A stretch of DNA of 22,322 bases from Triparma columacea (GCA_030267965.1 BRYA01000514.1:1-22322), one strand, 5' to 3'. Positions 11,601-20,500 are shown, counted from the stretch's first letter. The notes: generated by a model not told the origin, from the sequence alone. Made by a program: numbers and translations.

Positions 11601-11983
11601 ACGATATGCACGATATGCACGATATGCACGATATGCACTCCCTTGCATTCCCTTGTACATTCATACCCCCCTCGTTCCCTTCCCCCACCACACCACCCTC
11701 ACCTGCTACGAATAAACTGCTCCTGCGAAAGCCCATTCTCAAAACAAGCTGCCTGCAACGACTTGGACATGGGATACGCCAACCTTCGCTTCGCAGTCGC
11801 CGGCGACTCCACGGCATTGGCTGAGGTCAGAGAAGAGGGTGGGGTAGAAGGTGCAGAAACACTGCTGGATGTCGTTTCTCCAGATCCCGAGGATGCCGCG
11901 ATTATCGATGACTCAGTATTGGCAGCCCGGGTTGGTCGAATATTGGAGGCCTTGGGCGTCCCATGGACTGCAGATTTAGTCAT
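5628..11983 (-). CDS. LRRC9: LRRC9 orthologue, leucine-rich-repeat protein
   Basis: Nine exons read 11983-11703, 11558-11516, 11378-11018, 10891-10430, 10376-10175, 9814-9232, 9158-7806, 7716-6470 and 6372-5628, giving about 1758 aa. An in-frame TAA directly precedes the ATG. A Ser/Thr-rich leader (1-80) is followed by LRR block one (about 110-300) with the family signature around NPVCSLCNYQTYALYHL and MYYNMRMKTLKRN. Next come a helical linker, the LPEYLIDFEYL region, and LRR block two (about 890-1510), where KLTKEMVADKVGH and LHLGYNKI match animal LRRC9 as I remember it. The end is a Gly/Asn-rich tail of about 200 aa. Animal LRRC9 is about 1450 aa and is associated with cilia. The acceptor at 10376 is the least certain boundary, since several AGs fit. 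Exon 2 has only 43 nt, and its length matches the gap in the animal protein. The gene converges on the RING/TRAF gene with 30 bp between stop codons. Confidence 0.9.
9843..9863 (+). repeat. Hairpin element in LRRC9 intron 5
   Basis: The core GAGCGAAGCGA (9848-9858) is flanked by GCGGC on the left and GTCGC on the right. These pair as a 5-bp stem containing one G-T wobble. It lies between the minisatellite and the acceptor of the minus-strand intron. Confidence 0.85.
9881..10158. repeat. 29/30-bp minisatellite in LRRC9 intron 5
   Basis: Nine full copies and one partial copy of a 29-bp unit (TGGTTTCGCGAATGTGAAGT plus GGGATGGAA) start at 9881, 9910, 9940, 9969, 9998, 10028, 10057, 10086, 10115 and 10144. 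Copies starting at 9910 and 9998 carry one extra A. A C/G variant (TCGCG or TCGGG) gives an order C,C,G,G,C,G,G,G,C,C, so 9910-9997 and 9998-10085 form a duplicated three-unit block. The array fills most of the 360-nt intron 9815-10174. A hairpin element lies at its left edge. Confidence 0.95.
11379..11515 (-). mobile_element. Introner-like intron (LRRC9 intron 2)
   Basis: This 137-nt intron contains one hairpin element (11399-11419). A tail follows on the plus strand: GGGAAGGATGGGCGAA, then TTGTGTGAGAGAGGCGGCGA and GCGATGAGAGAGG. The same tail occurs in PNPase intron E-F (19939-20081), a different gene. A 19-bp subunit of the tail (GAGAGAGGCGGCGAGCGAT) is duplicated in tandem here. Confidence 0.7.
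11601..11638. repeat. 9-bp tandem repeat in LRRC9 intron 1
   Basis: Four perfect copies of ACGATATGC start at 11601, 11610, 11619 and 11628, inside the 144-nt intron 11559-11702. No hairpin element accompanies it. Confidence 0.95.
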
Positions 11984-12433
11984 TTAGACCCCAAATCCGT
12001 CGAAATAAAATTAAAGTTTTCGTCTCCAAACCCAAACAGTGAATTGAAGGGGGGGGGGTAGGGCCGGGAGGGGAGACGCAACTACAGAAGGAGTCGTTAG
12101 TCGAATCTCCCCGGGGGATGTATGACGCGGAGATGACAAGAGGGCTGGACAACTTTAGAGATATTCCCCTCTCTGTGAGGAGGTTGAGGTGGGAAGAGAA
12201 GAGGAAAGAGGGGAGGAGGAAAGCAACTGGAGAAAATTAACTGCTTTGGTTTTTGACACAGTGAGACTTTTGAGCCATCGAACCGTTCGTAGAGACGAGA
12301 GTTAAAGTGGGAGAGACATGAGGTAAGGCGGGGTGACGGGTTTGGAGGGCTGGGGGGAGGATAGTGAAGATATGGCGAGGGGGCGTGAGGTGGGAACACC
12401 TCACTTTCTTACACCTTTATTCGCTATTTCTGG
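11984..12433. promoter_or_regulatory. Divergent intergenic region, LRRC9 and RhoGAP genes
   Basis: These 450 bp separate two divergent start codons and so should hold both promoters and 5' UTRs. The sequence contains an A/T-rich patch near 12000-12020, a G run near 12050 and purine-rich tracts (about 12180-12235). I see no clear TATA box, no open reading frame with family similarity and no hairpin element. Confidence 0.45.
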
Positions 12434-14603
12434 ATGTTTAGCCGCAGGGGTTCCGAGATAGCTGTGCATCAGGTATCTTGCATCGTTCATAGGACCGTTG
12501 TGGGTCCTGATGGGGTGCAGGTGTGGGAGGCCCTCGACTCGGGCGAATGGGCTGTTCTCAGATTGTTTGTTGAAAAGGTGGAGGACGGGGAGAGCATCGT
12601 TAGGCTCATGAGTCACGTCGATGGTAGTACCGAGGTGGGCTTGGACGAGCTGCTGAGGCTTGAGGGTCAGTGGTGGGTGAAGGATGATGACTGGGTAGAG
12701 TTTTACAAGTATAGCAGGTGAGTTGGGGGGGGCGGCGAGCGAAGCGGGGCGGCGAGCGAAGCGAGCCGTGGGAAGGATGGGGCGGCGAGCGAAGCGAGCC
12801 GCGGGAAGGATGAGGCGGCGAGCGAAGCGAGCCGGGGGAAGGATGTGTGAGAGAGGCGGCGTGCGATGAGCGAGAGCGAGAGCGAAGAGACGAGTGCCAT
12901 ATACAATCGGTGCAGAGAGGAGGGTTGATATCTAACGTCCTCCCCCCCCCCTTCATCTCATGCCACCCTACCACTACCACCTCAGCATGTTTGCTGGAGG
13001 AGAGGGAGACACTATCTACGGCCTCGCATTCGCAAACAAGGAACAGTGCTCTGCGACCACGGGAAAAATACTGTCCTGCGTGGCTGGGACCGCCGCAGGG
13101 TCGCGTGACTCGTCGAGACCAGTTTCCTCTAGGCCCATTAGTATCAATCCTGCAATGGCAAGGCCGGAGAGCAGCAGGAAGATTAACCAGGCTCCTCTCG
13201 ACGAGGGTGCAAGCAACAGAAGTCTACAGAGCCAGAAAAGCATCTCCAGGATGCCGAGCTACAAAACGCGACCCCCGCCTCCGCCAGACAGCACGCCACC
13301 GAGACACAAATGTGATAGTGTCAGCTTGGTTCCACCAGTGCCGCCGGCAACACCCCCGGCCCCTGTTCCCACCGCCCACACCCCCCAGCCTAGCCAGGGC
13401 CTCGTCAGGAGGGGCGGGGACGGAGAGGGAGTCGGCGGAAAGGTGAGGGTCAGCAGCTTCAGAAGGCCATCGGGCACGATTGAATCGTCGGTGTCCCGGA
13501 CTCTGACAGATAGTGACGGAGGGTCTTCGTCTCACTCGTTGGTGAGCGGGAAGCTTAGCAGGAAGTTGAGCCTCGCGAGCTTCACGAGCGTCGAGAACAT
13601 GATCATGGCGGCTACGGACGTTGACGGGGGGGGGATGGAGATTGAGGACGCAATGGAGGCCGAAATGAAAAAGATTGAAGAGGGGACTGAGACTGAAGCT
13701 GAAAGGATTTCAAGGATGAGCTTGAATACGGGGAGAGAGGGGAGTAAAGGGAAGGAAGGGGACGGAGGGGGGGGGGGAGGGGAGGGAGGGGTGGGGGGGG
13801 GGGATATAGAAGAGGAGGAGGGGGGGGAGGAGGAGAGGGAGGTGAAGAACGAGGGCGAGCCACTTACGGGCAGTCAGCAACAGTCTGAAAACGGCATCAG
13901 CCTCCCCACCAACGTCACCAAGGGCATCCACGTTGTCTACAACGAGGAACGGGCCCACTACGAGGGTCTGCCAGACGGCGCTGAATGGAAAATCATGAAC
14001 AAACAATTCGGCATACCAATTGGGGCGGTGCCAAAAACGACAGTGAAGGGGTACGAGGAGAGGATCCCAGCAGTGCTTGAGATGATGAAAAAGTACCTTA
14101 TCGAGCACGAAGGTATAGATGTCGTTGGGATCTTCAGGCTGGCACCAGACAAGGACGACTGTTTATGGGCCAAGCAGCAAATCAACGAGGGGGAGTTCAA
14201 CGGGTGCTCAGACGTGAACATTGTTGCAAATCTCATCAAGGTCTTCTTCAGGGAGCTGCCAGTTAGCCTCCTGGACATGTTTGAAGACAAGGACATCTGC
14301 AAGATTGCCGACATGGAACCGGGAAAGGTTGTCCTTGATGAGGTTGAAAAGGTGTGTGGGGGGGGTAAGAAGGGTAATCTTGCCCTCATATACTGGCTTC
14401 TTGACCTCATGAGCACCGTCGTCATGAACGAGAAGGTCAACAGGATGTCAGCAAAGAACATGGCCATCGTAATGTCGCCAAATTTGTACAGCATCAGCAG
14501 CGAGAACCCAATGGCCGCCTTGACCATGAGCCAAAAGGTCGCAGACTTCACCACGGTGGTTTTAAAGTCGAGGCTTGGGGTTAAGTGGGGGTACGGGGAT
14601 TGA
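12434..14603 (+). CDS. WH1-CRIB-RhoGAP domain protein
   Basis: Two exons, 12434-12717 and 12986-14603, encode 633 aa. Residues about 10-125 look like a WH1/EVH1 domain (VGPDGVQVWEALDSGEWAVL, later TIYGLAFANKEQC), which binds proline-rich ligands. A Ser/Pro-rich linker with a PPPPP run and a very acidic, Gly-rich linker follow. A CRIB motif for Rac/Cdc42-type GTPases begins at I399 (ISLPTNVTKGIHVVY, then GLPDGAEW). The RhoGAP domain (about 445-625) has the arginine finger at R479 (GIFRLAPD), then NLIKVFFRELP and NRMSAKNMAIVMSPNLY. It should switch off a Rho-family GTPase at actin sites. Plant RopGAPs pair CRIB with RhoGAP, and WASP pairs WH1 with CRIB; this protein combines all three. The single intron carries four hairpin elements, one of them truncated. 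Confidence 0.87.
12718..12985 (+). mobile_element. Introner-like intron of the RhoGAP gene, four hairpins
   Basis: This 268-nt intron starts GTGAGTTGGG and ends CCACCTCAG. It holds four hairpin elements in tandem between about 12731 and 12835; the first is truncated to GGCGAGCGAAGCG. Each of the others is followed by a GGGAAGGATG-type spacer. From about 12843 to 12920 it is similar to PNPase intron B-C (21050-21135): TGTGAGAG, GCGATGAGCGAG, GAGTGCCAT and TGCAGAG occur in the same order. The host genes lie on opposite strands, so the element is antisense in one of them. Confidence 0.75.
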
Positions 14604-14867
14604 AAGCGGCGGCGAGCGAAGCGAGCCGCGGGAAGGATGGGCAAAAAGGGGGGTGGGTGGGCGGCGAGCAAAGCGAGCGGCGAGCGAAGCGAGCCGCGGG
14701 AAGGATGGGCGAAAAGGGGGGTGGTGAGGGCGGTGGGATTGGCAATAAAGAGACGAGTTTCGTTGATGAATAGGAACGGATATCGTAATTGTTGAGCCCT
14801 TTTCAGATGAAAATAAGACCAACCATTTCCAGATTTATAAGTAAAAGAGTAAAAGAAAATGACACAG
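14604..14867. other. Convergent 3' region with intergenic hairpin elements
   Basis: This lies between the RhoGAP stop codon and the stop of the minus-strand membrane protein. It contains hairpin elements at 14609-14629 (perfect GCGGC/GCCGC stem) and around 14661-14701, each followed by GGGAAGGATGGGC. A 58-bp segment at 14733-14790 is repeated at 17534-17590. AATAAA at 14744-14749 could serve as a poly(A) signal for the RhoGAP transcript. This is the only place where the hairpin family is found outside introns. Confidence 0.7.
14733..14790. repeat. Dispersed repeat copy A
   Basis: The plus strand reads GTGGGATTGGCAATAAAGAG, ACGAGTTTCGTTGA, a variable few bases, then GGAACGGAT. It matches copy B at 17534-17590 with few differences. 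On the minus strand it lies 77 bp downstream of the membrane-protein stop codon. Confidence 0.85.
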
Positions 14868-17439
14868 TCATCGATCCTCCTCCTCTTCTCCACCCCCATC
14901 CCCACCTGCTGTCTGCGTCGCAAATATGTTCCCCAAGGAGCTCCGTCGCCTGTGTTCTATTATCATTTTCACGTTATACGTCCGGAGCTCCACGAGGATC
15001 TCTGGGTCGGTCACGAAATCATTAGGTATGATGGATCGCTTCTGATCGTCGAACCACTCTGGAGGTTCTTCCAACCACAATGGCAGCCTCTCGTTGATCC
15101 ACGCCTTAACCTCTGCGCCAATCTTGTACTCCCACTTGTGTCTATTGTCCCCGAAAATCGTAAATCTCTGTTCGTCTTCCTCGTTCTTGGTGAATGCCTC
15201 TTGACTGCTTTCATTGCTTGTTTTCGTGCTGATGAAGGTATGCAGGTACTCTCTCTTCACCGACACTAGTAGAGTTGTGTAAGACACAACCATCCCAGCA
15301 CATGCAGCCACCATGATTGTGACCACGGTGCTCTCCTCCAATCCACTCTCTTCTCCTCCGACAATCTGATTATCCTCGCCCAACTCAACGTCCTCGACGA
15401 ATGTTGAGTTGGGCGAGGATATGACATCGTCGACTACCTTCTCATATTGCAGCGCTGCAACAAGACCCATAACTACAGTCAAACCTAAACTGAAAGTGAA
15501 ATACGCACCGCCAACCTCGTTAGGATGTCGAAATTGGACAAGAGCGGTCCAGTCGACAATAACCTTGCCTATCCAGCGAATCATGAACAAACCGAAAACT
15601 CCCATGCCACCGTATACAGGCACCCAATACCAAAGATCTCGCCTAAGCCCTTTGATCGCCAAGTAAATGAGAAGCTCTCCTCCCAGCAGCGTTGCCACTT
15701 CTGACATCCCGCCCTTGATGTAGAAAAGAACACACGCAAAGCTGCGCGTAAGCAGGTTGAAAGCCGAAAGGAAGTACAGCGAAGCGAACACCTTCACCTT
15801 ACCAATAAAATCGCTCGGAATATACCCGTAAAATGATCGATTCTTCTTCCGATTCTCCTTGCCCAAATCCCAATCCCATGACGTAATTGCCGACGTGAAG
15901 GCGGCCGTCAAGATGCAGAACGCAAATGAGAAAAGCGCGCTCCTGGTAGGCTTCGACTCTGACACCAATAGCGCAGACAGTTGGATCAGCGTCCCAGGAA
16001 TTGCCTCTGCCACCAATTCAGCACTCTTATTAGCCGTCAACTCAGTCTGTGCATCCACCACCTGTCCCTCCTCGTGTGCTGACCCACTCGCAACGCGCCA
16101 CGCGTCAACCCCTGGCTTCACAAGAGACCAGACAAAAAACTGCTCCTTTAACTGTCTCTGCCACGGCTTCGCTCTATTCTGAGCGAATGTACCAATAGCT
16201 TGGAAAATGAGGTTGGTCAAGAGACTCCCAAGGGACGCCCATGCATACCCCCACAAGCTCCTTGTCTGAAAGTACTCCACGATCATCACAATGTCCGTAA
16301 CCATATCTCCTATACTTAACAACGCCGCGAAGAAAAGCTTAGCCTTGGCTAGCTTCTGCTTATCCCCCAGCTTATCTTTCAAGAAAGTGACGTGCATTTT
16401 ATCGAAGGTCTTAACGCATTCGCTCAGCTCCCTCATGCAAGGATAACACTCGAGGCACTTCTCAGCAGCGTCCAACTCCGATAATTCCTGTCTCAGGAAG
16501 TATAGCATCCCCTCAGCAAGTATCTTCACGTCGCCCATCGTCAGATCGCTCAAGTCAGTGTCACAAACTGGGTTCTTAGCAGGGATGCTAGTGGTGTTCA
16601 TGAGCTCAAACAAGTATGCAGATACGACGTCGCCGGTATTTTTCAGTTTAACCTTGAATATACCGGAGGGTCGTGAGACCTTCATCACGGGTTTCGGCTT
16701 GAATTTGTCTTTCAAGAGACACAAGTTAATCCCATTAAAGTGGGGCGCGATCCCGTTCAGCTCCTGCATGCACGGATAACACTCGAGGAATTTCTCAATT
16801 GCAATTGCCGTATTAACTTCCTGTCTGAGGAAATAGAGCATCCCTCCAACAAGGGTCTTCACATCGGCCGTTGTCAAATCACTCAAGGCCGCACTGCAAA
16901 CAGGCCTGTGCGGCGAGCGAAGCGAGCCGTGGAGAGGGGCGGCGAGCGAAGCGAGCCGTGGAGAGGGCTGTGTTAGAGGATCACAATCATGCGACGATCC
17001 CAACCATGCGACGATCCCAACCATGCGACGATCCCAACCATGCGACGATCCCCATCAATCTACTCCCCTCCTCTCACCTGGCTGACCTGCCATGATTCTC
17101 ACGAGGGACAGACGTCTCTTTGGTTAGATGTAGGATATATTTGTAGATTACTTCGGGAACATCCAGTTTGACACCATCATCTGTTAAATAACTGGGAGCC
17201 TTCATTGGTACATTGACACCGTCGCCGATCGCAGCACGCTCGACGATCATAGCTTCGTCGCCCTCTTTATCGGCGCCCTTGTTATCGACGCCCTTTCCCT
17301 TAGAGACAAAGGCCGGCTTGGGTGAAAATGTGGTTGAGGGGGTGTTTTCACCCTTCTCTTCATTAGCGGCGATCTTTTGATTCGTGTCAGGCAGTTTATG
17401 TACGCCATCGGAAGGGTCAGATTGGGGAACGACCTTCAT
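14868..17439 (-). CDS. Multi-pass membrane protein with duplicated N-terminal domain
   Basis: Two exons, 17439-17078 and 16905-14868, encode 799 aa. The first ATG in frame is at 17439. Residues 1-120 are polar and low in complexity. Two homologous 70-residue units at 124-193 and 235-304 align without gaps and are about half identical by eye. They share LSDLT, DVK, GMLYFLRQE and LECYPCM. The membrane part starts near 309 (FFAALLSIGDMVTDIVMIVEYF), which resembles the first segments of XK-like scramblase-family proteins. Roughly eight further hydrophobic segments follow. EAIPGTLIQL, SFYGYIP, FRHPNEVGGAY and LPLWLEEPPEWF recall a family of uncharacterised predicted proteins in heterokont algae, from memory only. 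The C-terminus is cytosolic-looking, with a Gly/Glu-rich end. Function is unknown; lipid or ion transport is a guess. Confidence 0.8.
15371..15421. repeat. Perfect 19-bp inverted repeat inside the membrane-protein exon
   Basis: The left arm TATCCTCGCCCAACTCAAC (15371-15389) is the exact reverse complement of 15403-15421, with a 13-nt loop between. On the coding strand the arms encode S-S-P-N-S-T and V-E-L-G-E-D around F-V-E-D, in a loop between predicted membrane segments. Confidence 0.97.
16906..17077 (-). mobile_element. Introner-like intron of the membrane-protein gene
   Basis: This 172-nt intron (GTGAGAGGAGG to GCACAG) has two hairpin elements at about 16911-16931 and 16939-16959. Each is followed by the same GTGGAGAGGGG-type spacer. 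A 17-bp minisatellite follows at 16988-17051. The exon end (CCAG) and the intron end (ACAG) share CAG. Confidence 0.7.
16988..17051. repeat. 17-bp tandem repeat in membrane-protein intron
   Basis: Four copies of CATGCGACGATCCCAAC start at 16988, 17005, 17022 and 17039; the last is partial. The array lies directly beside two hairpin elements. Confidence 0.95.
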
Positions 17440-17586
17440 CTGTTTTGTAAGGGTTAGGGTTACTGGAAGAAGTTTGGGGTTGAACAAAAACCAGCCAACC
17501 GAGGGAATTGGAACGGATCCATGTTATTTGGGGGTGGGATTGGCAAAAAAGAGACGAGTTTCGTTGACATATGGGAACGGATCACG
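17440..17586. other. Intergenic region with telo-box-like motif
   Basis: These 147 bp separate the membrane-protein start from the PNPase stop, both on the minus strand. On the minus strand CCCTAACCCTTAC lies about 9-21 bp upstream of the membrane-protein ATG. Two TTAGGG-type units of this kind resemble a telo-box, a promoter element of growth-related plant genes. A role here is speculative. Dispersed repeat copy B fills most of the rest. Confidence 0.4.
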
Positions 17587-17590
17587 TTAT
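17534..17590. repeat. Dispersed repeat copy B
   Basis: This is a near copy of 14733-14790 (GTGGGATTGGCAAAAAAGAG, ACGAGTTTCGTTGA, GGAACGGAT). It abuts the PNPase stop codon at 17587-17589. A smaller echo of its end, GGAACGGATCCATGTTATT, lies just before it near 17511-17529. Confidence 0.85.
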
Positions 17591-20500
17591 TTTTTTCCTT
17601 CTTTGCCCCCCTTCTTTTTCTTCCTCGTTTGAGTTGCCCGACTTGCCCTCCTGCGCCCTTTACTATTCCTTCCCTTGCCAGGCTTTTTTTCAGCCTGCCC
17701 CTTCTTCTTCTCGTCTTTATCTTTTTCTTTATATCCATGCTTGGAAATGTCGTAGCCGTCCGCAGCCGATACGTCGCCTTTTTTTAGGAGCGACTGGTCA
17801 ATGTTCGCAATGGCCCATTCTCTGGCACGAACCATTTCGTAATCGACGTATTTGACAGAGGTGGAAACCTTGTCGAGGTCGTCGTCAAGGTCGTCGTCTA
17901 GGTCATCGTCGAGGTCGTCTTCATTATCGTCGAGGTCGTTTTCATTATCGCCGTCATCCTCGTCGTTATCCTCGTTGTCCTCCTCGTCGTCATCCTCGTC
18001 GTCATCCTCGACGTCAATTTCGTGTTGTTCCTCGTTTATGTCAGATTTCTCAACCTCTCCCCCCCTTCCTTGAGCCTCGACGCCCATCAAATTGCGCTTC
18101 ACCAGCTGCTTCCTACTCATCTTGATATGTCCCCTCACCTTGTCAATGTCCGTACACAGGAGGTCTATCTTCATTCCTATAGCGAGCAAGCTCTCAACGA
18201 CGCCCTTGTTGCCCTCGGGGTGTTTGAGAAGGTCCGGGTCATCAGTGAGCTCACTAACGTGCAAAATAGCTTCCTTGTTCCTAAGGATCTCAACCGTTGC
18301 GCCAAAGTCCTTCACATCGAGAACCACGCCCTCGTATATACCTCCTAGCGAGAGCGAGAGGGACGAGCGAAGCGAGTCACGGAGAGGACTGCGTTAGTGG
18401 TCGTCGCGGTGCAGCTCTGATTTCACACCCATTCTCACCTATCTCGACATCCGCGACGAGCTCGTTCACGGCGTTCCTAGCCTCCTTCACTCCCCTACCA
18501 CTCTCGTAACTATCCTCGCCGCCTTCGCCATAAATCAGGCATTGACCTTCCTGGCTGAGGTCGAGCACAACGCCATAGTGAGCCTCTATTTGGTTGAGGA
18601 CAACGCCGCCAGGTCCAACCAAGTCTTTCTTCCTCACAGGATCAAACCTAGGTGCGAGCGAAGCGAGTGTGAAGTATGAGACGAAGTCGAATTGCTGAGA
18701 GATAGAGCGAGTGCAAGGGAAGGGAGGTTGCCCCCGAAATTTACCTGACTATTTCTACCCTCGGGGCGCTTCTCTTCACCTCCCTCCTCGGTGCGTCAAG
18801 CTCATCTTTAGTGACGAGCGAAGCGAGAGCGAGAGGGACGAGCGAAGCGAGTCACGGAGAGGACTGCGTTAGTGGTCGTCGCGGTGCAGCTCTGATTTTC
18901 ACCCATTCTCACCTTTCATTGTGTCAAGGATTGTGCTTCTCCCCGTCTTGGCAAGGTCCATGGAGTCGAGTAGCACGTCCAGAGGAACACCCTCCTTCAA
19001 CTTGCAATCCAACTGGATAGCAGTGATCCTGTCTTTTGTCCCAGCGATCTTGGAGGTGACGACGAGCGAAGCGAGAGCGAGAGGGACGAGCGAAGCGAGA
19101 GCGACGAGCGAAGCGAGTCACGGAGAGGACTGCGTTAGTGGTCGTCGCAGTGCAGCTCTTATTTTCACCCATTCTCACCTTGAAGTCCATCTCGCCATAA
19201 TGGTCCTCCTGGAGGAGCGTTTTATAGTCATTTGTGTTAGTTTTTTTGGGGGGGGGGTTCGATGTAAGTCTCGCTACAGCTCCTGGTTCTATACCATCCA
19301 TTCCTTACCGTTCCTGTAATGTCGAGCAGCGGGAGATACTCGCCGTCTCTCTCGACGAGGCCCACGCTAATGCCAGCGACCTGCTCCTTCACCGGAACTC
19401 CGGCGTCCATAAGAGCGAGCATCGTCCCGCAGACCGTGGCCATGCTACTGCTGCCGTTGCTGCTCGTAACCTCTGACGTCATCCTGATAACGTAGGGGAA
19501 CTCAGAAGCGTCCGGGAGGATGGGCAAGATGGCCTTCTCCGCCAAGTTGCCGTGGCCTACACTCCTCCTGTTCGGCCCCGTCATACCACCCACCTCTCCA
19601 ACGCTGTAGGAAGGGAAGTCGTAATGGAGAAAGCTCCTCTGCGAGTGCGGCGAGCGAAGCGAGTCGCGAAGGGGGGTGCGTAAGTGGTTGAAGGGGGGTG
19701 CGTAAGTGGTTGAAGGGGGGTGCGTAAGTGGTTGAAGGAGGTTGCGTAAGTGGTTGACGATCTTGCGACAACCAAATGGTTGCAAGCATAGTGAGACGAG
19801 CGAGAAGAGTCTCAAGAGGGCTGTCATAATGCAATAATGCCCCGTTAATGTCCTGCTCTGTCTTAATTTTTAATCCATTCTCACCTGGTACTCTTCCTTG
19901 TCAAAAGCACCGCCCTGTCCGACGAGCATTTGCTCAGCCTGAGCGGGCGGCGAGCGAAGCGAGCCGCGGGAAGGATGGGCGAAATTGTGTGAGAGAGGCG
20001 GCGAGCGATGAGAGAGGGTTACTAGGAGGATGGCAAAAACTGTAAAATTTGGTCTTCCCAGTAGTCTTCAAGTAGTCTCACCTCCCACTTTTTGAGGTCC
20101 ATCATGGCCTCGGTTTCTTGAGGTCCCACGCTGCGAAGGCTCCCAACAGGGTAACCATTCGCTTCCATGTCGACGGTATATTTGCTGCTAATTCTACTGT
20201 GTCTGTAAGGGTCCCTGGGAGGAGCGAAGCGATGACCGGTGGGAGGAGCGAAGCGACGAGGGAGGAGCGAAGCGAAGGTGGGAGGAGCGAAGCGACGACC
20301 GAACGGGGTTGGATGAAACAGAGCGAGGAGCGCAGCGAAGGTGGGAGGAGCGAAGCGAAGTGGGAGGAGCGAAGCGACGACCGAACGGTGTTGGTTGGTT
20401 GGTTGAAACAGAGCGAGGAGCGAAGCTCAGGAGCTCTAAGGGTCGATGCCGTGCCTCCTCCCTCCTTATCGCCAGCATTTTTTGTCGTTGGCTTGTTCGT

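Noticed and set aside
12606..12980. Open frames rich in SLRSPP/ARFARR-type peptides in the RhoGAP intron and in other hairpin introns
   Set aside because: The peptides are translations of the hairpin element and its spacers, appear in unrelated introns, and are interrupted by good splice sites.
16988..17051. Possible CRISPR array at the 17-bp (and 22-bp) tandem repeats
   Set aside because: There are no unique spacers; the repeats are head to tail inside eukaryotic introns.
17446..17463. Interstitial telomere at the TTAGGG-like sequence
   Set aside because: Only two units are present, and similar G-rich repeats at 20671-20721 have a different 17-bp unit. Treated as a telo-box-like motif at most.
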